A stretch of DNA of 64,000 nucleotides from a gamma proteobacterium NOR5-3 (GTDB taxonomy: Bacteria > Pseudomonadota > Gammaproteobacteria > Pseudomonadales > Halieaceae): assembly GCA_000158155.1 (NCBI GenBank), contig DS999405.1, positions 1,477,738-1,541,737 of the forward strand, read 5' to 3'. Both the position numbers and the translations under genes were made by a program. Position 1 is the stretch's first letter, and each line of letters begins with the position of its first letter. Under the pieces are notes generated by a model, which saw nothing but the letters and a program-made list of their open reading frames with translations, was not told the origin of the DNA and searched no databases. This document shows positions 37,881 to 47,565 of this stretch, piece after piece.

Positions 37881-39092
37881 TCAGAGTTCGTTACCAATAG
37901 CCCGGAACAGTTCAATGGTTTGAAACTCACGATAGCCATCCTCAGTTTCCACGGACGCGTAATCGCTAAAAGCGGAAAGCTTTACAATCACCAAATTTTT
38001 CGTCGGGTTGACGTAAACAAACTGGTTGTAAACACCAATAGCTGAGTATTCCCCTTCGTCGCCATCCATGAGCCACCATTGATAACCGTAACCCATGGGG
38101 TAATCTGAGGCCGGATTATCGCCCGGCAACAGGTGCGCCTTGGTGCTATGTGTTGCGTTAGTAACCCAGTCCTCGCTCACGATCTGCTTACCGAACCAGT
38201 TACCTTTATTCCTGAACAACTCGCCGATTTTGGCGTAATCTCTGGCAGTGGCATTGAGCCCAGCAAATGCCATTTCGACATTGTTGTCATCAATGATCCA
38301 GTAGGCATCGGACTCAGTCCCCAAAGGACCCCACAGCTTCTCCTGCATGTAATTTGTCAAACTGCGTCCGGTCGCGCGTGACACGAGCATACCCAGCGCC
38401 TGAGTATCTGCTGAGTTGTAGAGGTTGTAGGTGCCGGGGGCTCTCTGTGGTTTGATGCTTGCGGTGAACTCATCCAAAGAGCCGCCAATACCCATAATCT
38501 TACCCATACGCATCACTTCTGAGTCAGGGTCGGCGTAGTCTTCGCTCCACGCGGCACCGGACGACATCTCCAGAACATCCACAATCGCGACGCCGTCATA
38601 GGCAGACCCATAAAGCTCGGGCACATAGTCGGTGATGGGATCGTCCAGGCTCTTTATCAGGCCCTGATCGTAAGCAATACCCACCAGTGTCGACGTGAAA
38701 CTTTTGGCTACGCTCATCGACAGCCAATTCACATTGCGACCTCCGGTAAGGAAGTACTCCTCGAAGCGAACCTTACCGTCCTGAATCACCAGTAAGGCGC
38801 TGGTGTCGGTAAGCGCCAAAAAATCTGCCACGCCGAACTCTTTGCCCTCGTAATTGAATCGCTCCGGCAGCGTCAGCGGCTCACCCGCAGGGAAATCATA
38901 GGGCTTGGGCGCCGCGGTCAACCGGGTTGTTGGATACATCTCCTTTATACGCGCAAAATTTTCGTATTGCTCCGCGCCGGAAAATAATGTGGCCGCCATC
39001 CCCAGCCTGCCAAGATTGGGTTTGAAGATGAGGTAGGCAACGCCCACTGCTACAATCAAGGTGCCGAGGGCAATGAGTGCAAATTTTTTCAT
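37881..39092 (-). CDS. Beta-lactamase-fold serine hydrolase
   Basis: A 403-residue exported or membrane-anchored serine hydrolase of the class C beta-lactamase/6-aminohexanoate-dimer hydrolase type. It begins MKKFALIALGTLIVAVGVAY (signal anchor). The SxxK motif is SVAKSF, with W-L-S-M before it, and the YxN-like motif is YNSADT. The third active-site motif is not obvious. ATG 39092 overlaps the TetR stop (ATGA), so the two genes form an operon and the hydrolase is probably induced by the ligand of the regulator. Substrate may be an amide or ester, not necessarily a beta-lactam. Confidence 0.87.
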   Translation of the reverse strand: MKKFALIALGTLIVAVGVAYLIFKPNLGRLGMAATLFSGAEQYENFARIKEMYPTTRLTAAPKPYDFPAGEPLTLPERFNYEGKEFGVADFLALTDTSALLVIQDGKVRFEEYFLTGGRNVNWLSMSVAKSFTSTLVGIAYDQGLIKSLDDPITDYVPELYGSAYDGVAIVDVLEMSSGAAWSEDYADPDSEVMRMGKIMGIGGSLDEFTASIKPQRAPGTYNLYNSADTQALGMLVSRATGRSLTNYMQEKLWGPLGTESDAYWIIDDNNVEMAFAGLNATARDYAKIGELFRNKGNWFGKQIVSEDWVTNATHSTKAHLLPGDNPASDYPMGYGYQWWLMDGDEGEYSAIGVYNQFVYVNPTKNLVIVKLSAFSDYASVETEDGYREFQTIELFRAIGNEL

Positions 39093-39679
39093 TCTTTGGT
39101 TTCTCCTAACTGAGCCAGGAGCACATCTGCACATACTCTGCTGGTGTTGCGTCGTCTGGTTTTCATACCAAGGTCCTCAAAACAGGCTTCGCCATAACCC
39201 AGCGCAATCAGGCATTGCGCAATGTCCGCATGTCGGCTCGGGTTGGGAAGGCCCTCCTTGCGCATCTGAGCAGTGATTCTCTGCTTAAGACTGGAGTACA
39301 GCTGCTTGAGTTGCAGCTTTACCGCTGGCTCTCTGCGCGAGAGCTCCCAAAGTTGATCGATGATCAAATTGCTTGTGTTGTCAGTGAAGGCGCCATCAAA
39401 GATAAGGTCCAGTAACTCTGACAACGTGGGGTCATTGGGAAACTGCTCCGCAATGGATTGGTCCGCTTTCTCATTCATTCGATCAAGCAGCAGCTGGACC
39501 ATCTCTGCCCTGTTCCCCACAAAATATCGGACCAAGGACCTGGGCAAGCCCGCTTTGTCGGCCACCTTTTGAAGTGTTGTCTTCGCAAGGCCGTACTCAA
39601 TGACGCATGCCTCAAACGCAGCGAGAATTTGCTCGCGTCTTTCAAGCTCTACTTTAGGTCTACCTACATTTGCAGCCAT
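39089..39679 (-). CDS. TetR-family transcriptional repressor
   Basis: A 196-residue regulator with an N-terminal TetR helix-turn-helix (ILAAFEACVIEYGLAKTTLQ, then VADKAGLPRSLVRYFVGNRA) and a helical ligand domain. It is the first gene of a two-gene operon with the serine hydrolase, overlapping by four bases. Two matched operators bracket a strong promoter about 220 bases upstream, so it probably represses its own operon. The ligand is unknown. Confidence 0.92.
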   Translation of the reverse strand: MAANVGRPKVELERREQILAAFEACVIEYGLAKTTLQKVADKAGLPRSLVRYFVGNRAEMVQLLLDRMNEKADQSIAEQFPNDPTLSELLDLIFDGAFTDNTSNLIIDQLWELSRREPAVKLQLKQLYSSLKQRITAQMRKEGLPNPSRHADIAQCLIALGYGEACFEDLGMKTRRRNTSRVCADVLLAQLGETKE

Positions 39680-40202
39680 AAAACCAACCTATTCTCAAAA
39701 AGCACACTTCTTCGGCGGCCACAGGCTGCACGAAGATACCGCTAACCGTGAACACATCCTCCGGCGAAAAAATCAGCCTGTCGCCGCCGTAAATACCATC
39801 ATCTTCATACACACCACCTGCGAAGGCTGTAGCGATGCGGTCGACAACCATTGTTCCAGCTAGTGATTAAATGCCATTAACTTGTCTATTGTGACAATTT
39901 ATTCTGGATATTAAATATTGTCAACATTGACAATTAATTAACTGAATTGACACCGAGTGATCGAGAACACGGACGGGTTCACCGCACGATTGCAGATGAG
40001 CCACTCTCGCGACATGACGAACAAATAAAAGAGACCAAACACCGCCATTCGCGGCGTAACGCCCATGCAGTTATTGATGGCCGCTTAACCCCCTGCAGAG
40101 CACTGAACCTGGCAATACCTTTTGGTAAGTTTTTTCACTATGTACCGTTTGTTGTTCTTATACTGTGGACACCCAATAGGTATTCGATAAGACGTCCCTC
40201 CC
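39680..40202. other. Divergent intergenic region with operators
   Basis: About 520 bases between the TetR operon and the YkgJ-type gene. It holds the operator-promoter cluster at 39882-39933. A 63-codon minus-strand frame (39660-39851) reads partly like protein (YEDDGIYGGDRLIFSPEDVF) and lies in the leader of the operon, but it has no strong ribosome site. The remainder up to 40202 shows nothing definite. Confidence 0.45.
39882..39933 (-). promoter_or_regulatory. Promoter bracketed by two operators (TetR operon)
   Basis: On the minus strand TTGACA (39924-39919) and TAAATT (39901-39896) are 17 bases apart, an excellent sigma-70 promoter aimed at the TetR operon. Two copies of TTGTC-N6-GACAA flank or overlap it: 39918-39933 (TTGTCAACATTGACAA, a 7-2-7 perfect palindrome) covers the -35, and 39882-39897 follows the -10. 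The centres are 36 bases apart. A bound repressor would block polymerase. Confidence 0.75.
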
Positions 40203-40607
40203 ATGAAAGAATGCAACCAGTGTGGCAAGTGTTGCCTTCTCTATAGCGACGGCGGGTTATCCGCCAGCGCAGAAGAAATAGAGGCCTGGGAAGCCTTTAA
40301 CCCTGCGATCGCAGAGTATGTAGTGGACGGCAAAATCTGGATGGACCCCAAGACCGGCGCGCAACTCACGCGCTGTCCCTGGTTACAATTGCTGCCCACT
40401 GACACACTGAATCGTTCTGACAAATACGGCTGCAGTATTTATGAAGACCGCCCCGAAGACTGTCGACACTACCCTACTTCTATCACTGAAATGGTTCGCG
40501 ATGGTTGCGAGATGATCGAAGTTCGCGACCTGAACGCGCCGGAGCAAGCACAAAGAACGCTGAACCGCATGATGTCCCACAGCCGTCCCCCGGCGCAAAA
40601 CACCTGA
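40203..40607 (+). CDS. YkgJ-family cysteine-cluster protein
   Basis: A 134-residue protein starting MKECNQCGKCCLLYSDGGLS. The CxxCxxCC cluster at the start plus later cysteines (RCPWLQ, GCSIYEDRPEDCRHYPTS) match the YkgJ/YcgN zinc-iron-chelating family, thought to bind zinc or iron. The DRPEDCRHYP motif is diagnostic. Followed after 13 bases by the DUF3820 gene, so probably co-transcribed. Physiological role not established. Confidence 0.87.
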   Translation: MKECNQCGKCCLLYSDGGLSASAEEIEAWEAFNPAIAEYVVDGKIWMDPKTGAQLTRCPWLQLLPTDTLNRSDKYGCSIYEDRPEDCRHYPTSITEMVRDGCEMIEVRDLNAPEQAQRTLNRMMSHSRPPAQNT

Positions 40608-40620
40608 GCTTAATCAGCGG

Positions 40621-40845
40621 ATGACCGAGAGTTTCGTGGACAACAAGGACTTATTGGATGCCATCAATCAGGTCATGCCCTATGGCAAGTACAAGGGCCG
40701 TCAGTTACTGGATCTGCCGGAGCCCTATCTGGTGTGGTATCACAGCAAGGGTTTTCCACAAAGCAAACTGGGCAAGCAACTGGCATTGATATACGAAGTT
40801 AAACTCAACGGTCTGGAGGAAATGTTATGGCGCTTTCAGCAATAG
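40621..40845 (+). CDS. DUF3820-family small protein
   Basis: A 74-residue protein whose core, MPYGKYKGRQLLDLPEPYLV then WYHSKGFPQSKLGKQL, is the DUF3820 signature, related to the quorum-sensing-regulated YpeB-like proteins. Soluble. It lies 13 bases behind the YkgJ-type gene. Function unknown. Confidence 0.87.
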   Translation: MTESFVDNKDLLDAINQVMPYGKYKGRQLLDLPEPYLVWYHSKGFPQSKLGKQLALIYEVKLNGLEEMLWRFQQ

Positions 40846-40959
40846 CAGATGGTACCTGTCGGCACGGGAGAGATCACGCACATCCATCCTCGGGGTTAAC
40901 TCAGCGGCACACACAGACGACATGGTGCGCGCTGGCATCAACAGCTAAGATACAGCCGC

Positions 40960-41589
40960 ATGTATTACGGTGAAAGACTCAATAGCATTAGCCATCTGGT
41001 GGGAGCCGTCATGGCCCTGGTGGGCCTGGGGGCATTGCTCACGGTTTCGATACAGACCCGCGACCCGTGGATTATCAGCAGCTTTAGCATCTACGGCTTT
41101 ACCCTGGTGCTGCTGTATACCATGTCAACGCTTTACCACAGCTTCCATCCCCCGGGGCTTAAAGGGCTTTTCAAACTATTCGATCACGTGGCGATCTATC
41201 TGCTCATCGCCGGTACCTACACCCCTTTCACGCTGGTCTGTCTCAGGAACGGTAGTGGTTGGTACATCCTGTCCGCTGTGTGGGCGCTGGCAGTGGCAGG
41301 CATACTCAGTGAGCTATTCCTCTCCGGCAGAGCAGTAAAAGTCGGGCAAGTCATCATTTACCTGGGCATGGGTTGGGCCTGCGCATATGACCTTGAGGGG
41401 CTTCGATCAGCACTGCCCCAAACAGCTTATCAATGTCTGACCGCCGGTGGGCTGGCCTATACCGGCGGTGTAATATTTTATGTTCTGGATAAGATGGGAA
41501 GACTTACCCACGCCCACGGTATCTGGCATATGTTTGTGTTGGCAGGCAGCGTGCTTCACTTCACGGCAGTGGTCGGCTTTGTCCGATAG
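40960..41589 (+). CDS. trhA: Hemolysin III / PAQR-family membrane protein
   Basis: A 209-residue seven-helix membrane protein. Family hallmarks are ERLNSISHLVGAVMALVG at the N-terminus, STLYHSFHPPGLKGLFKLFD with the conserved Ser and His, HVAIYLLIAGTYTPFTLVCL, and HAHGIWHMFVLAGSVLHFTA at the end with the metal-ligand histidines. Bacterial members regulate membrane fluidity (TrhA) and are PAQR-type hydrolase-like. Transcribed alone after the DUF3820 gene. Confidence 0.88.
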   Translation: MYYGERLNSISHLVGAVMALVGLGALLTVSIQTRDPWIISSFSIYGFTLVLLYTMSTLYHSFHPPGLKGLFKLFDHVAIYLLIAGTYTPFTLVCLRNGSGWYILSAVWALAVAGILSELFLSGRAVKVGQVIIYLGMGWACAYDLEGLRSALPQTAYQCLTAGGLAYTGGVIFYVLDKMGRLTHAHGIWHMFVLAGSVLHFTAVVGFVR

Positions 41590-41706
41590 ATTGCCCAGCG
41601 AACTGCCCGGTGAATTGTCCGGTGGGTATCGACAAACCAACGCTTCCACACCGTAAAAATCCATGCTGCAAGCTTTAGCCGGTGGTATCAACGGGGCGAC
41701 GCAACT

Positions 41707-41742
41707 CTCTAAACCTCTAAACGTCTAAACGTCTAAACGTCT
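41707..41742. repeat. Tandem 8-bp repeat
   Basis: Four and a half copies of an 8-base unit: CTCTAAAC twice, then GTCTAAAC twice and GTCT. It lies between the trhA and monooxygenase 3' ends. It may vary in copy number, with no gene affected. Confidence 0.85.
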
Positions 41743-41761
41743 ATGTCGCCCCAAATTGCGT

Positions 41762-44365
41762 CTATAGCCCGTTCGAATCCACCGATGACTCGCTGAAAAA
41801 ATCACGCAAGGCTGCAGCCATTGCTTCCCTCGCATATTCGGCTGTCACCACCACATCTACTGCGGGGATCGACGTGTGAATCTGTCCTTCGCATTCCAGG
41901 TGCCGCACCTTAACTCCCGCGCTTTTAAGCGCCTCGGCGTAGGCATCACCCTCGTCACGCAGTGGGTCAAACTGACAGGTAAGCACCAACGCGGGGGGCA
42001 GCCCCGATAGGTCGCGTGCCAGTAGCGGCGAGGCCTTTGGATCCGATCGATTGTCCTCGTCGCAATAGTTATCCCAGAACCAATCCATGAGCGAGAGCGT
42101 CAGCCCCAGGTTCTGTGCATTCTCATGATGCGACGATCGCCGAGCCGTGCCATCGGTCGCTGGACACAGCAACACCTGCCCGCTTATCTCGGGGCCACCA
42201 GCGATCCTCGCCTGCTGTGCCGCAACGGCAGCAACGTTACCACCGGCGCTCCAGCCAGCCACCGCAAGGCGGCCGGGCACTCCTCCAAGCTCCTGCGCAT
42301 GCGATGAAACCCAGTTCACAGCGGCGAGCCCATCATCGGCAGCCGCCGGAAAACGGGCTTCAGGGGCGTGACGGTAGTTAACCGAAATAACAATAGAATC
42401 CGAATGCAGGCAGAGATAACGGCAAAGCGGATCATCCGTGGTCGCATTCCCCAGCACCCATCCACCACCATGAAAGTAAACCGTAATGGGGTGAGGACCA
42501 CCCGAGGCCGGACGGTAGAGACGGTACTCCAGGGCACTGCCGTCAGCACCGGGCAGTGTCCCGTCAATGATCTCACCAACGTCCGGCCCCGGCGGCATAC
42601 CCGCCCCGGACTCGATCATAAACTGCCGGGCTCCGTCGACACCCATGGCCTCTATGGGCGGCAGGTCCAGTTCCGCAATAGCCTCGAGAAGCAACTGCAC
42701 GTCCGGCTTGAGCTCACGGATGATTCCGTCGTTGACCTGTTCACCCCCGGGCCCGCTCAGAGCGAATCCCAGGTAGTTCCGTGCCACCACTTCATCACAG
42801 GCGATCCGGTAACGATCTACTCCCCCGATGTAAGGTAGAAAGACTTGCGGCTTGCCGGGCACGTTCGCACCCATGTACCAGGAGTTTGCCGAAGGCATCA
42901 GCGTGAGATCCGCAAACTCATTGTTATGCTGAACCCAGCGAGACTGGGCGAGTTCCGTCGGCTCAATTCGGTCAAAGCCCTTTTCTCGTAGACTGATGAG
43001 CGTGTCAGTAATCAGATCGACGTGCTGCTCGATGGACACCATCATGTTTGACAGTACCGACGGACTACCCGGCCCCGTGATCATAAACAGGTTAGGAAAA
43101 CCCACGCTCATGAGACCCAGGTAAGTCTGCGGTCCGTGATCCCAGGCATCGCGCAGCGTCAAACCATCGCGGCCGGTAATATCCACCCCCACCAGCGCAC
43201 CGGTCATCGCATCAAACCCCGTGGCAAAGACGATGGCATCAAACTCAAAAGATGCCTTATGCGTGTCTATGCCGGTTTCAGTGATCGTAGCAATAGGATC
43301 GTCCCGCAGGTCAAGCAACTTCACGTGTGGGAGGTTATAGGTCTCGAAGTAATTCGTGTCGAGGCAGGGGCGTTTGGACGCCACATAATGATTATCAGGA
43401 CAGAGCAGTTCCGCAGTCGCCGGGTCATCGACCTTCGCGCGAATTTTATCGTGGATAAAGCGCCGCATCGTATCGTTGGCCTCAGCGTTGGTAAGAATGT
43501 CGTTGTACACCGCACCGATCGCGCGCAGCTCGCCCTCTTCCCACATTGCCTCGTAACGCGCATTCCGCTCCTCTTCGGAGACCTGGAGCGCACTGAGCTG
43601 CGGTCGCTCTCTGGGCACCCCAATCTCGGACCATCGCGCTTCTTCACGATAAGCCACGGGGTCCCTTTTGTACTCTGCAAGACGCTCTTCGGAGACCGCA
43701 CCGTTGCGCGCAGGAATCGCAAAATTCGGCGTACGTTGAAACACCGTCAGTTGCTCGCATTGCTCAGCGATCAGTGGAATAGACTGCACCGCCGACGACC
43801 CCGTACCAATCACGCCTACGCGCTTGCCGCTGAAGTCCACGCCGTCGTGAGGCCAGGTGCTCGTAAAATACACCTCACCGGCAAAACGCTCGCTACCGGC
43901 AACGTCAGGTACTTTGGGCATGGACAGGCAACCGGTAGCCATCACGTAGTAGCGCGCATTGAGCTGATCGCCGTCATGCGTAGTGATTACCCACCTACCT
44001 TGCTCATCGTGCCAGCGAGCGGCGTTAACCCGCGTATGGAAGCGGATATCCCGACGAAGGTCATGCTTGTCGGCCACGAATTGTGCGTAACGCAAAATTT
44101 CGGGCTGGGTAGCATAGCGCTCGGACCAAACCCATTCTTTTTCGAGTTCCGGATCCCAACTATAGGAGTAGTCGACGGTGAGGATGTCACAGCGGGCACC
44201 GGGATAGCGATTCCAGTACCAGGTCCCGCCAACGTCATCAGCAACCTCAAGCACGATCGCACTAAAACCCGCTTCGCGCATCCGTTTTAACTGGTACATA
44301 CCGGCAAAGCCGGCGCCGACGATCACAACATCAAATTCCGAAGACCCATTATTGTTATTAGTCAT
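41762..44365 (-). CDS. Baeyer-Villiger-type flavin monooxygenase fused to an alpha/beta-hydrolase
   Basis: An 867-residue two-domain enzyme. Residues 1-540 are a class B flavin monooxygenase: FAD motif GAGFAG (17-22), [20 protein letters not shown] motif GTGSSA (187-192) and the late ATG motif [10 protein letters not shown]. The Baeyer-Villiger fingerprint FxGxxxHxxxWP is present as [12 protein letters not shown] (161-172), with Phe167 in the His position. Residues about 600-867 are a hormone-sensitive-lipase-type hydrolase: HGGGW (about 633), GWSAGG (about 705), Asp in [11 protein letters not shown] (about 798) and His in HTSIPA (about 830). The pair would turn a ketone into an ester and then cut it. 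Substrate unknown. Confidence 0.9.
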   Translation of the reverse strand: MTNNNNGSSEFDVVIVGAGFAGMYQLKRMREAGFSAIVLEVADDVGGTWYWNRYPGARCDILTVDYSYSWDPELEKEWVWSERYATQPEILRYAQFVADKHDLRRDIRFHTRVNAARWHDEQGRWVITTHDGDQLNARYYVMATGCLSMPKVPDVAGSERFAGEVYFTSTWPHDGVDFSGKRVGVIGTGSSAVQSIPLIAEQCEQLTVFQRTPNFAIPARNGAVSEERLAEYKRDPVAYREEARWSEIGVPRERPQLSALQVSEEERNARYEAMWEEGELRAIGAVYNDILTNAEANDTMRRFIHDKIRAKVDDPATAELLCPDNHYVASKRPCLDTNYFETYNLPHVKLLDLRDDPIATITETGIDTHKASFEFDAIVFATGFDAMTGALVGVDITGRDGLTLRDAWDHGPQTYLGLMSVGFPNLFMITGPGSPSVLSNMMVSIEQHVDLITDTLISLREKGFDRIEPTELAQSRWVQHNNEFADLTLMPSANSWYMGANVPGKPQVFLPYIGGVDRYRIACDEVVARNYLGFALSGPGGEQVNDGIIRELKPDVQLLLEAIAELDLPPIEAMGVDGARQFMIESGAGMPPGPDVGEIIDGTLPGADGSALEYRLYRPASGGPHPITVYFHGGGWVLGNATTDDPLCRYLCLHSDSIVISVNYRHAPEARFPAAADDGLAAVNWVSSHAQELGGVPGRLAVAGWSAGGNVAAVAAQQARIAGGPEISGQVLLCPATDGTARRSSHHENAQNLGLTLSLMDWFWDNYCDEDNRSDPKASPLLARDLSGLPPALVLTCQFDPLRDEGDAYAEALKSAGVKVRHLECEGQIHTSIPAVDVVVTAEYAREAMAAALRDFFSESSVDSNGL

Positions 44366-44410
44366 GAATTAGCTCTCAAAGGTTTAGGGCTAGTGTACCC
44401 AACGAACGCA

Positions 44411-45463
44411 TCATTTTTGCAACCACAGTCCATCGGCATCCCCCAGCAACCACAGACGTGAATACCAGAAGTAGCCCGGGCCACTGATCGCGGGCGCGGT
44501 ACAGTTAACCTTGTTGCGTCCGGGTTTCATCACGGGCAGAGACACGACCAGCGCATCATCCTCCCAGGTCTGTTCCAGCGGCTCGCCGGACGCGGCATAA
44601 CAGCGAAGCGACTCTCGACGGTAGCTGCCGTCCCCCGGACGGAACCGCCATTGCTCTGCCGGCGACAGAGGGAAGAAAACCTGCTCATTCTCCTCATCAA
44701 TAACCGGGAGCGGCTCAGCGGCAAGCGCGGTCAGCAGCCTGCTATCGTCATCACCGCCAATGTAAAACGGGAAGCGGGGAATCCGCGTTACCGAGGTTAC
44801 CGCCCCGACAGCGCCGGACTGCTGCGCCAGTCCATACAGTCCACGATCGGCAAGCAATGACTCGCTGAGCCGGCTGTATTCGCCGTAGGGATAAGCGAAC
44901 ACGTCGATAACCGCATCGCCGAGTTGCGAACGCAGGCGGGCAAAGCTGCCGTCGATTTCCTGCTCCAGCGCTGTGATTTTCAACGCTTCACTGGCACCGA
45001 GTCCCAGGCTTTCGAGATGCGCGTGAGACCGGGAATGAGCACCGAAAGTCGCGAGGCCCTCGCTCGCCATACTTTCCAGTGTGGACCAACTTAGAAACGC
45101 AGAGGCACCGTCATCCAGGGCATCCGTAGCGACAAATACCGTGAACGGCAGGCCTCGGTCTCGCAGCATCGAGTAAGCCGCCTCACCTATGGAGCGATAG
45201 GCGTCATCGAAAGTCAGGGCCACCGCCTGCGGCGGTAAAACTCCGCTGCCGTAGATCCCCTCCAGTAACTCGGTGAGTGGAATCACCTGATAACCCCGGT
45301 CTTTGATCAGATCGAGATGAGCGGCAAAGCGAGCGGGCGTTACGCGCGTCGAGTCGGGACCGGTATCGGACACCCGGTGATAGAGCAGAATCGTTGCGTG
45401 TTCAGCCGCTCCCGAGGCTTGAACCAGCGCGGCCAGGCATACTCCCAGCAGCCAGCGCCGCAT
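44411..45463 (-). CDS. Exported polysaccharide deacetylase (NodB family)
   Basis: A 350-residue protein with a signal peptide (MRRWLLGVCLAALVQASGAA). NodB-type motifs: ILLYHRVSD, ALTFDDAYRS (catalytic Asp-Asp), FGAHSRSHAHLES (metal His) and FAYPYGEYS. A C-terminal beta domain of about 110 residues follows. It would remove acetyl groups from a polymer in the periplasm or at the surface. It starts one base inside the stop of the Bax-like gene (TGATG), so it is co-expressed with two cell-wall hydrolases and may act on peptidoglycan or an exopolysaccharide. Confidence 0.9.
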   Translation of the reverse strand: MRRWLLGVCLAALVQASGAAEHATILLYHRVSDTGPDSTRVTPARFAAHLDLIKDRGYQVIPLTELLEGIYGSGVLPPQAVALTFDDAYRSIGEAAYSMLRDRGLPFTVFVATDALDDGASAFLSWSTLESMASEGLATFGAHSRSHAHLESLGLGASEALKITALEQEIDGSFARLRSQLGDAVIDVFAYPYGEYSRLSESLLADRGLYGLAQQSGAVGAVTSVTRIPRFPFYIGGDDDSRLLTALAAEPLPVIDEENEQVFFPLSPAEQWRFRPGDGSYRRESLRCYAASGEPLEQTWEDDALVVSLPVMKPGRNKVNCTAPAISGPGYFWYSRLWLLGDADGLWLQK

Positions 45464-46239
45464 CAGCTATTTGCAGCGTCGTCGAGCAAATCCTGATTTT
45501 GCTGCATCATGGAAATCACCTCTTCGACGTAAGGCTCACCACGCTCGGAATAGCCCAGCAGTCCCGGAGCCAGCGTTGGGCCTGTGACCGGCTTCTCCGC
45601 GCGACGCTGTGCTGCCCGCAGCCGGCGCAGCTCTGCGTAACGCTCATGGGTATTGAGATTGTTCATATAGCGCCGGACAGACTCAGACACGTCGTCGAAA
45701 GCCGCCACCTCGTGCCCGGCGCCTGCGGCTCGGCGCTCGGGGACGACGCCGCAGCCAGCTTCGTAGCACCAATGACCAAACAGGTTACTGTACTCTACTG
45801 CGAAGCGTGATCGACCCCAGCCCGATTCCTTGGCGGCCTGAACCAAAGCAAGCTCTTTTGGGATCACGTCAACACGCAGCCAGAGACGATCGATAATATC
45901 TGCGATGTCATCGTCGCTCCACTCCAGCTCGTACTCTTCGGCCAGTGCCTTGATGTCCCGGCGCTGGAACCAGCCAGGAGCGTCACCCGCCGCCAGAGCT
46001 GATCGAATGGCTGCCAGTTCCGCGCGCTGCCCGAGAATGCGCTGGTTTTCGCAGACCACAACCGGATGCAGAAAATCGTAGAACTCCCGCTTCATCAGCC
46101 CCACATCTTCGATGGCCGCAAAATCCGGCAGCTTCCCGGATCGCCCCCCGCACCCCCCCGGGATAAGAACGGCAATGAACAGCCAGGCCAACAATTTGTA
46201 GCGCGTATCGGTCATGCGATCAGGGTAACGCAGCAGCAT
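45463..46239 (-). CDS. Bax-like glucosaminidase lipoprotein
   Basis: A 258-residue protein. ATG 46239 has GGAAA six bases upstream; ATG 46215 (MTDTRYKLLAWLFIAVLIPG) is an alternative without one. A lipobox ends at the Cys of IPGGC. The glucosaminidase domain has ALVQAAKESGWGRSRFAVEY with the catalytic Glu, SNLFGHWCYEAGCG and SVRRYMNNLNTHERYAELRR, as in Escherichia coli Bax. Likely cleaves between glycan sugars of peptidoglycan. It overlaps the transglycosylase gene in front and the deacetylase behind. Confidence 0.87.
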   Translation of the reverse strand: MLLRYPDRMTDTRYKLLAWLFIAVLIPGGCGGRSGKLPDFAAIEDVGLMKREFYDFLHPVVVCENQRILGQRAELAAIRSALAAGDAPGWFQRRDIKALAEEYELEWSDDDIADIIDRLWLRVDVIPKELALVQAAKESGWGRSRFAVEYSNLFGHWCYEAGCGVVPERRAAGAGHEVAAFDDVSESVRRYMNNLNTHERYAELRRLRAAQRRAEKPVTGPTLAPGLLGYSERGEPYVEEVISMMQQNQDLLDDAANS

Positions 46240-47428
46240 TGAGCGTTTCCAATGTTAATGGGTCCGGGTAACCATCAGCGGGCAATCTCTGCTCCAGTTG
46301 GAAGGCGCGCAGGGCCGCATGAGTGCGACTCCCCAGCACTCCGTCAACAGTGCCCACGTCGTGCCCGAGGGCATTGAGGGCGCGTTGCGCACTCGCTACG
46401 TCAACCTTGCGCAGCGGCTCAGACAGCGCCGGTGATGCAGCCAGAGCCGGGGCCCCCGCCAGTCGATCCGCCAAAAGCGCTACGGACAGGGCGTAAGACT
46501 GCGACTGGTTCCAGCGCATCACTACGCTGAAATTGTCGTAGACAAGAAACGCAGGCCCGCGATAACCCGAGGGTAGTAACAAGGATGCCTCGAAATCTGA
46601 TATGGGCAGGCTTCCACCATCAGCTCGTTTAACACCCAGGGATGCCCAGGAAGCCAGACTCCGGGTCTGATCCAGTCCGGCAAACTCATAGGGAAACCCT
46701 TCGGGCAGACTGACCTGCCGGCCCCAACGCTGACCGGGCACCCAACCGAGGCTGCGTAAAAAATTGGCGCCGGAAGCCAGCGCATCGGCCTCACTTTGCC
46801 AGAGGTCTACTCGTCCATCGTCGTCTCCGTCCACCGCGTAGCGCAAATAAGATGAGGGCATGAATTGCGTATGCCCCACGGCTCCGGCCCAGGATCCGCG
46901 CAGGCGCTCAAGTGGCAACGCTTCGCGCTGGACCAGTTGCAGTGCGTCGACAAACTCATCCGCAAAGAACTCACCGCGACGCTGGTCGCAGGCGAGAGTC
47001 GCGAGCGCGTCCAAAGTCGGCACGCTACCGAGGTAACTGCCGTAATTCGTCTCCAGCCCCCAGAAGGCGATGAGGTATCGCGGCGGCACCCCGTAGCGCC
47101 GCAGCACGTCGTCAAGAAACGCCCCATGGGTGCCCAACAGTTCGCGGCCGCGCTTAACCCGGGCATCGGTGACACGGCGAGCAATGTATTCACCAAAGGT
47201 CTGCACGAACTCCGGCTGTTTCCGGTCCAACTCAATCACCCGCTCTACCGGCGCGAGCGACGCAAGCACCTGTTCGACCAGCGCAGGCTCCACGCCGGCA
47301 CTGCGGGCGCGATCTCCCAGTCCGACAATACAGCTATCAAAACTTTCCGACTCCGCGGCCTGAAGGGCACCACTCATCGTAAAAAACAGCGCGACGGACA
47401 ACAACACAGCCAGAGTAGAGCGCGACAT
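46220..47428 (-). CDS. Lytic murein transglycosylase (MltB family) with peptidoglycan-binding domain
   Basis: A 402-residue exported enzyme. ATG 47428 (MSRSTLAVLLSVALFFTMSG) gives a clean signal peptide with GGAAG upstream. The SLT/MltB catalytic domain contains LIAFWGLETNYGSYLGSVPT, whose Glu is the catalytic acid, and GAVGHTQFMPSSYLRYAVDG. The last 70 residues are a peptidoglycan-binding type 1 domain (VASAQRALNALGHDVGTVDG, LGSRTHAALRAFQLEQRL). It cuts glycan strands to 1,6-anhydro ends. First of three overlapping cell-wall genes. Confidence 0.93.
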   Translation of the reverse strand: MSRSTLAVLLSVALFFTMSGALQAAESESFDSCIVGLGDRARSAGVEPALVEQVLASLAPVERVIELDRKQPEFVQTFGEYIARRVTDARVKRGRELLGTHGAFLDDVLRRYGVPPRYLIAFWGLETNYGSYLGSVPTLDALATLACDQRRGEFFADEFVDALQLVQREALPLERLRGSWAGAVGHTQFMPSSYLRYAVDGDDDGRVDLWQSEADALASGANFLRSLGWVPGQRWGRQVSLPEGFPYEFAGLDQTRSLASWASLGVKRADGGSLPISDFEASLLLPSGYRGPAFLVYDNFSVVMRWNQSQSYALSVALLADRLAGAPALAASPALSEPLRKVDVASAQRALNALGHDVGTVDGVLGSRTHAALRAFQLEQRLPADGYPDPLTLETLNAAALP

Positions 47429-47565
47429 CAGGGTTATCTTCCAAGAACAGGAATTCATTTATCGGTATCTTGGACGAATGCTGCGGCTATGGCCAGCTGC
47501 GACGCGCGCAGCGTCCGGATCAACCCGGACATTCAACGGTACTGACAGGTACAGACGGCCCCCCG

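Noticed and set aside
39660-39851. 63-codon minus-strand frame in the TetR leader
   Set aside because: It overlaps the TetR start and lacks a clear ribosome site; it could be a leader peptide, but evidence is too thin to list as a gene.
43136-44290. Plus-strand open frame of 384 codons
   Set aside because: Antisense to the monooxygenase domain with its FAD and NADPH motifs; composition (many His, Arg, Val) is that of a shadow frame.
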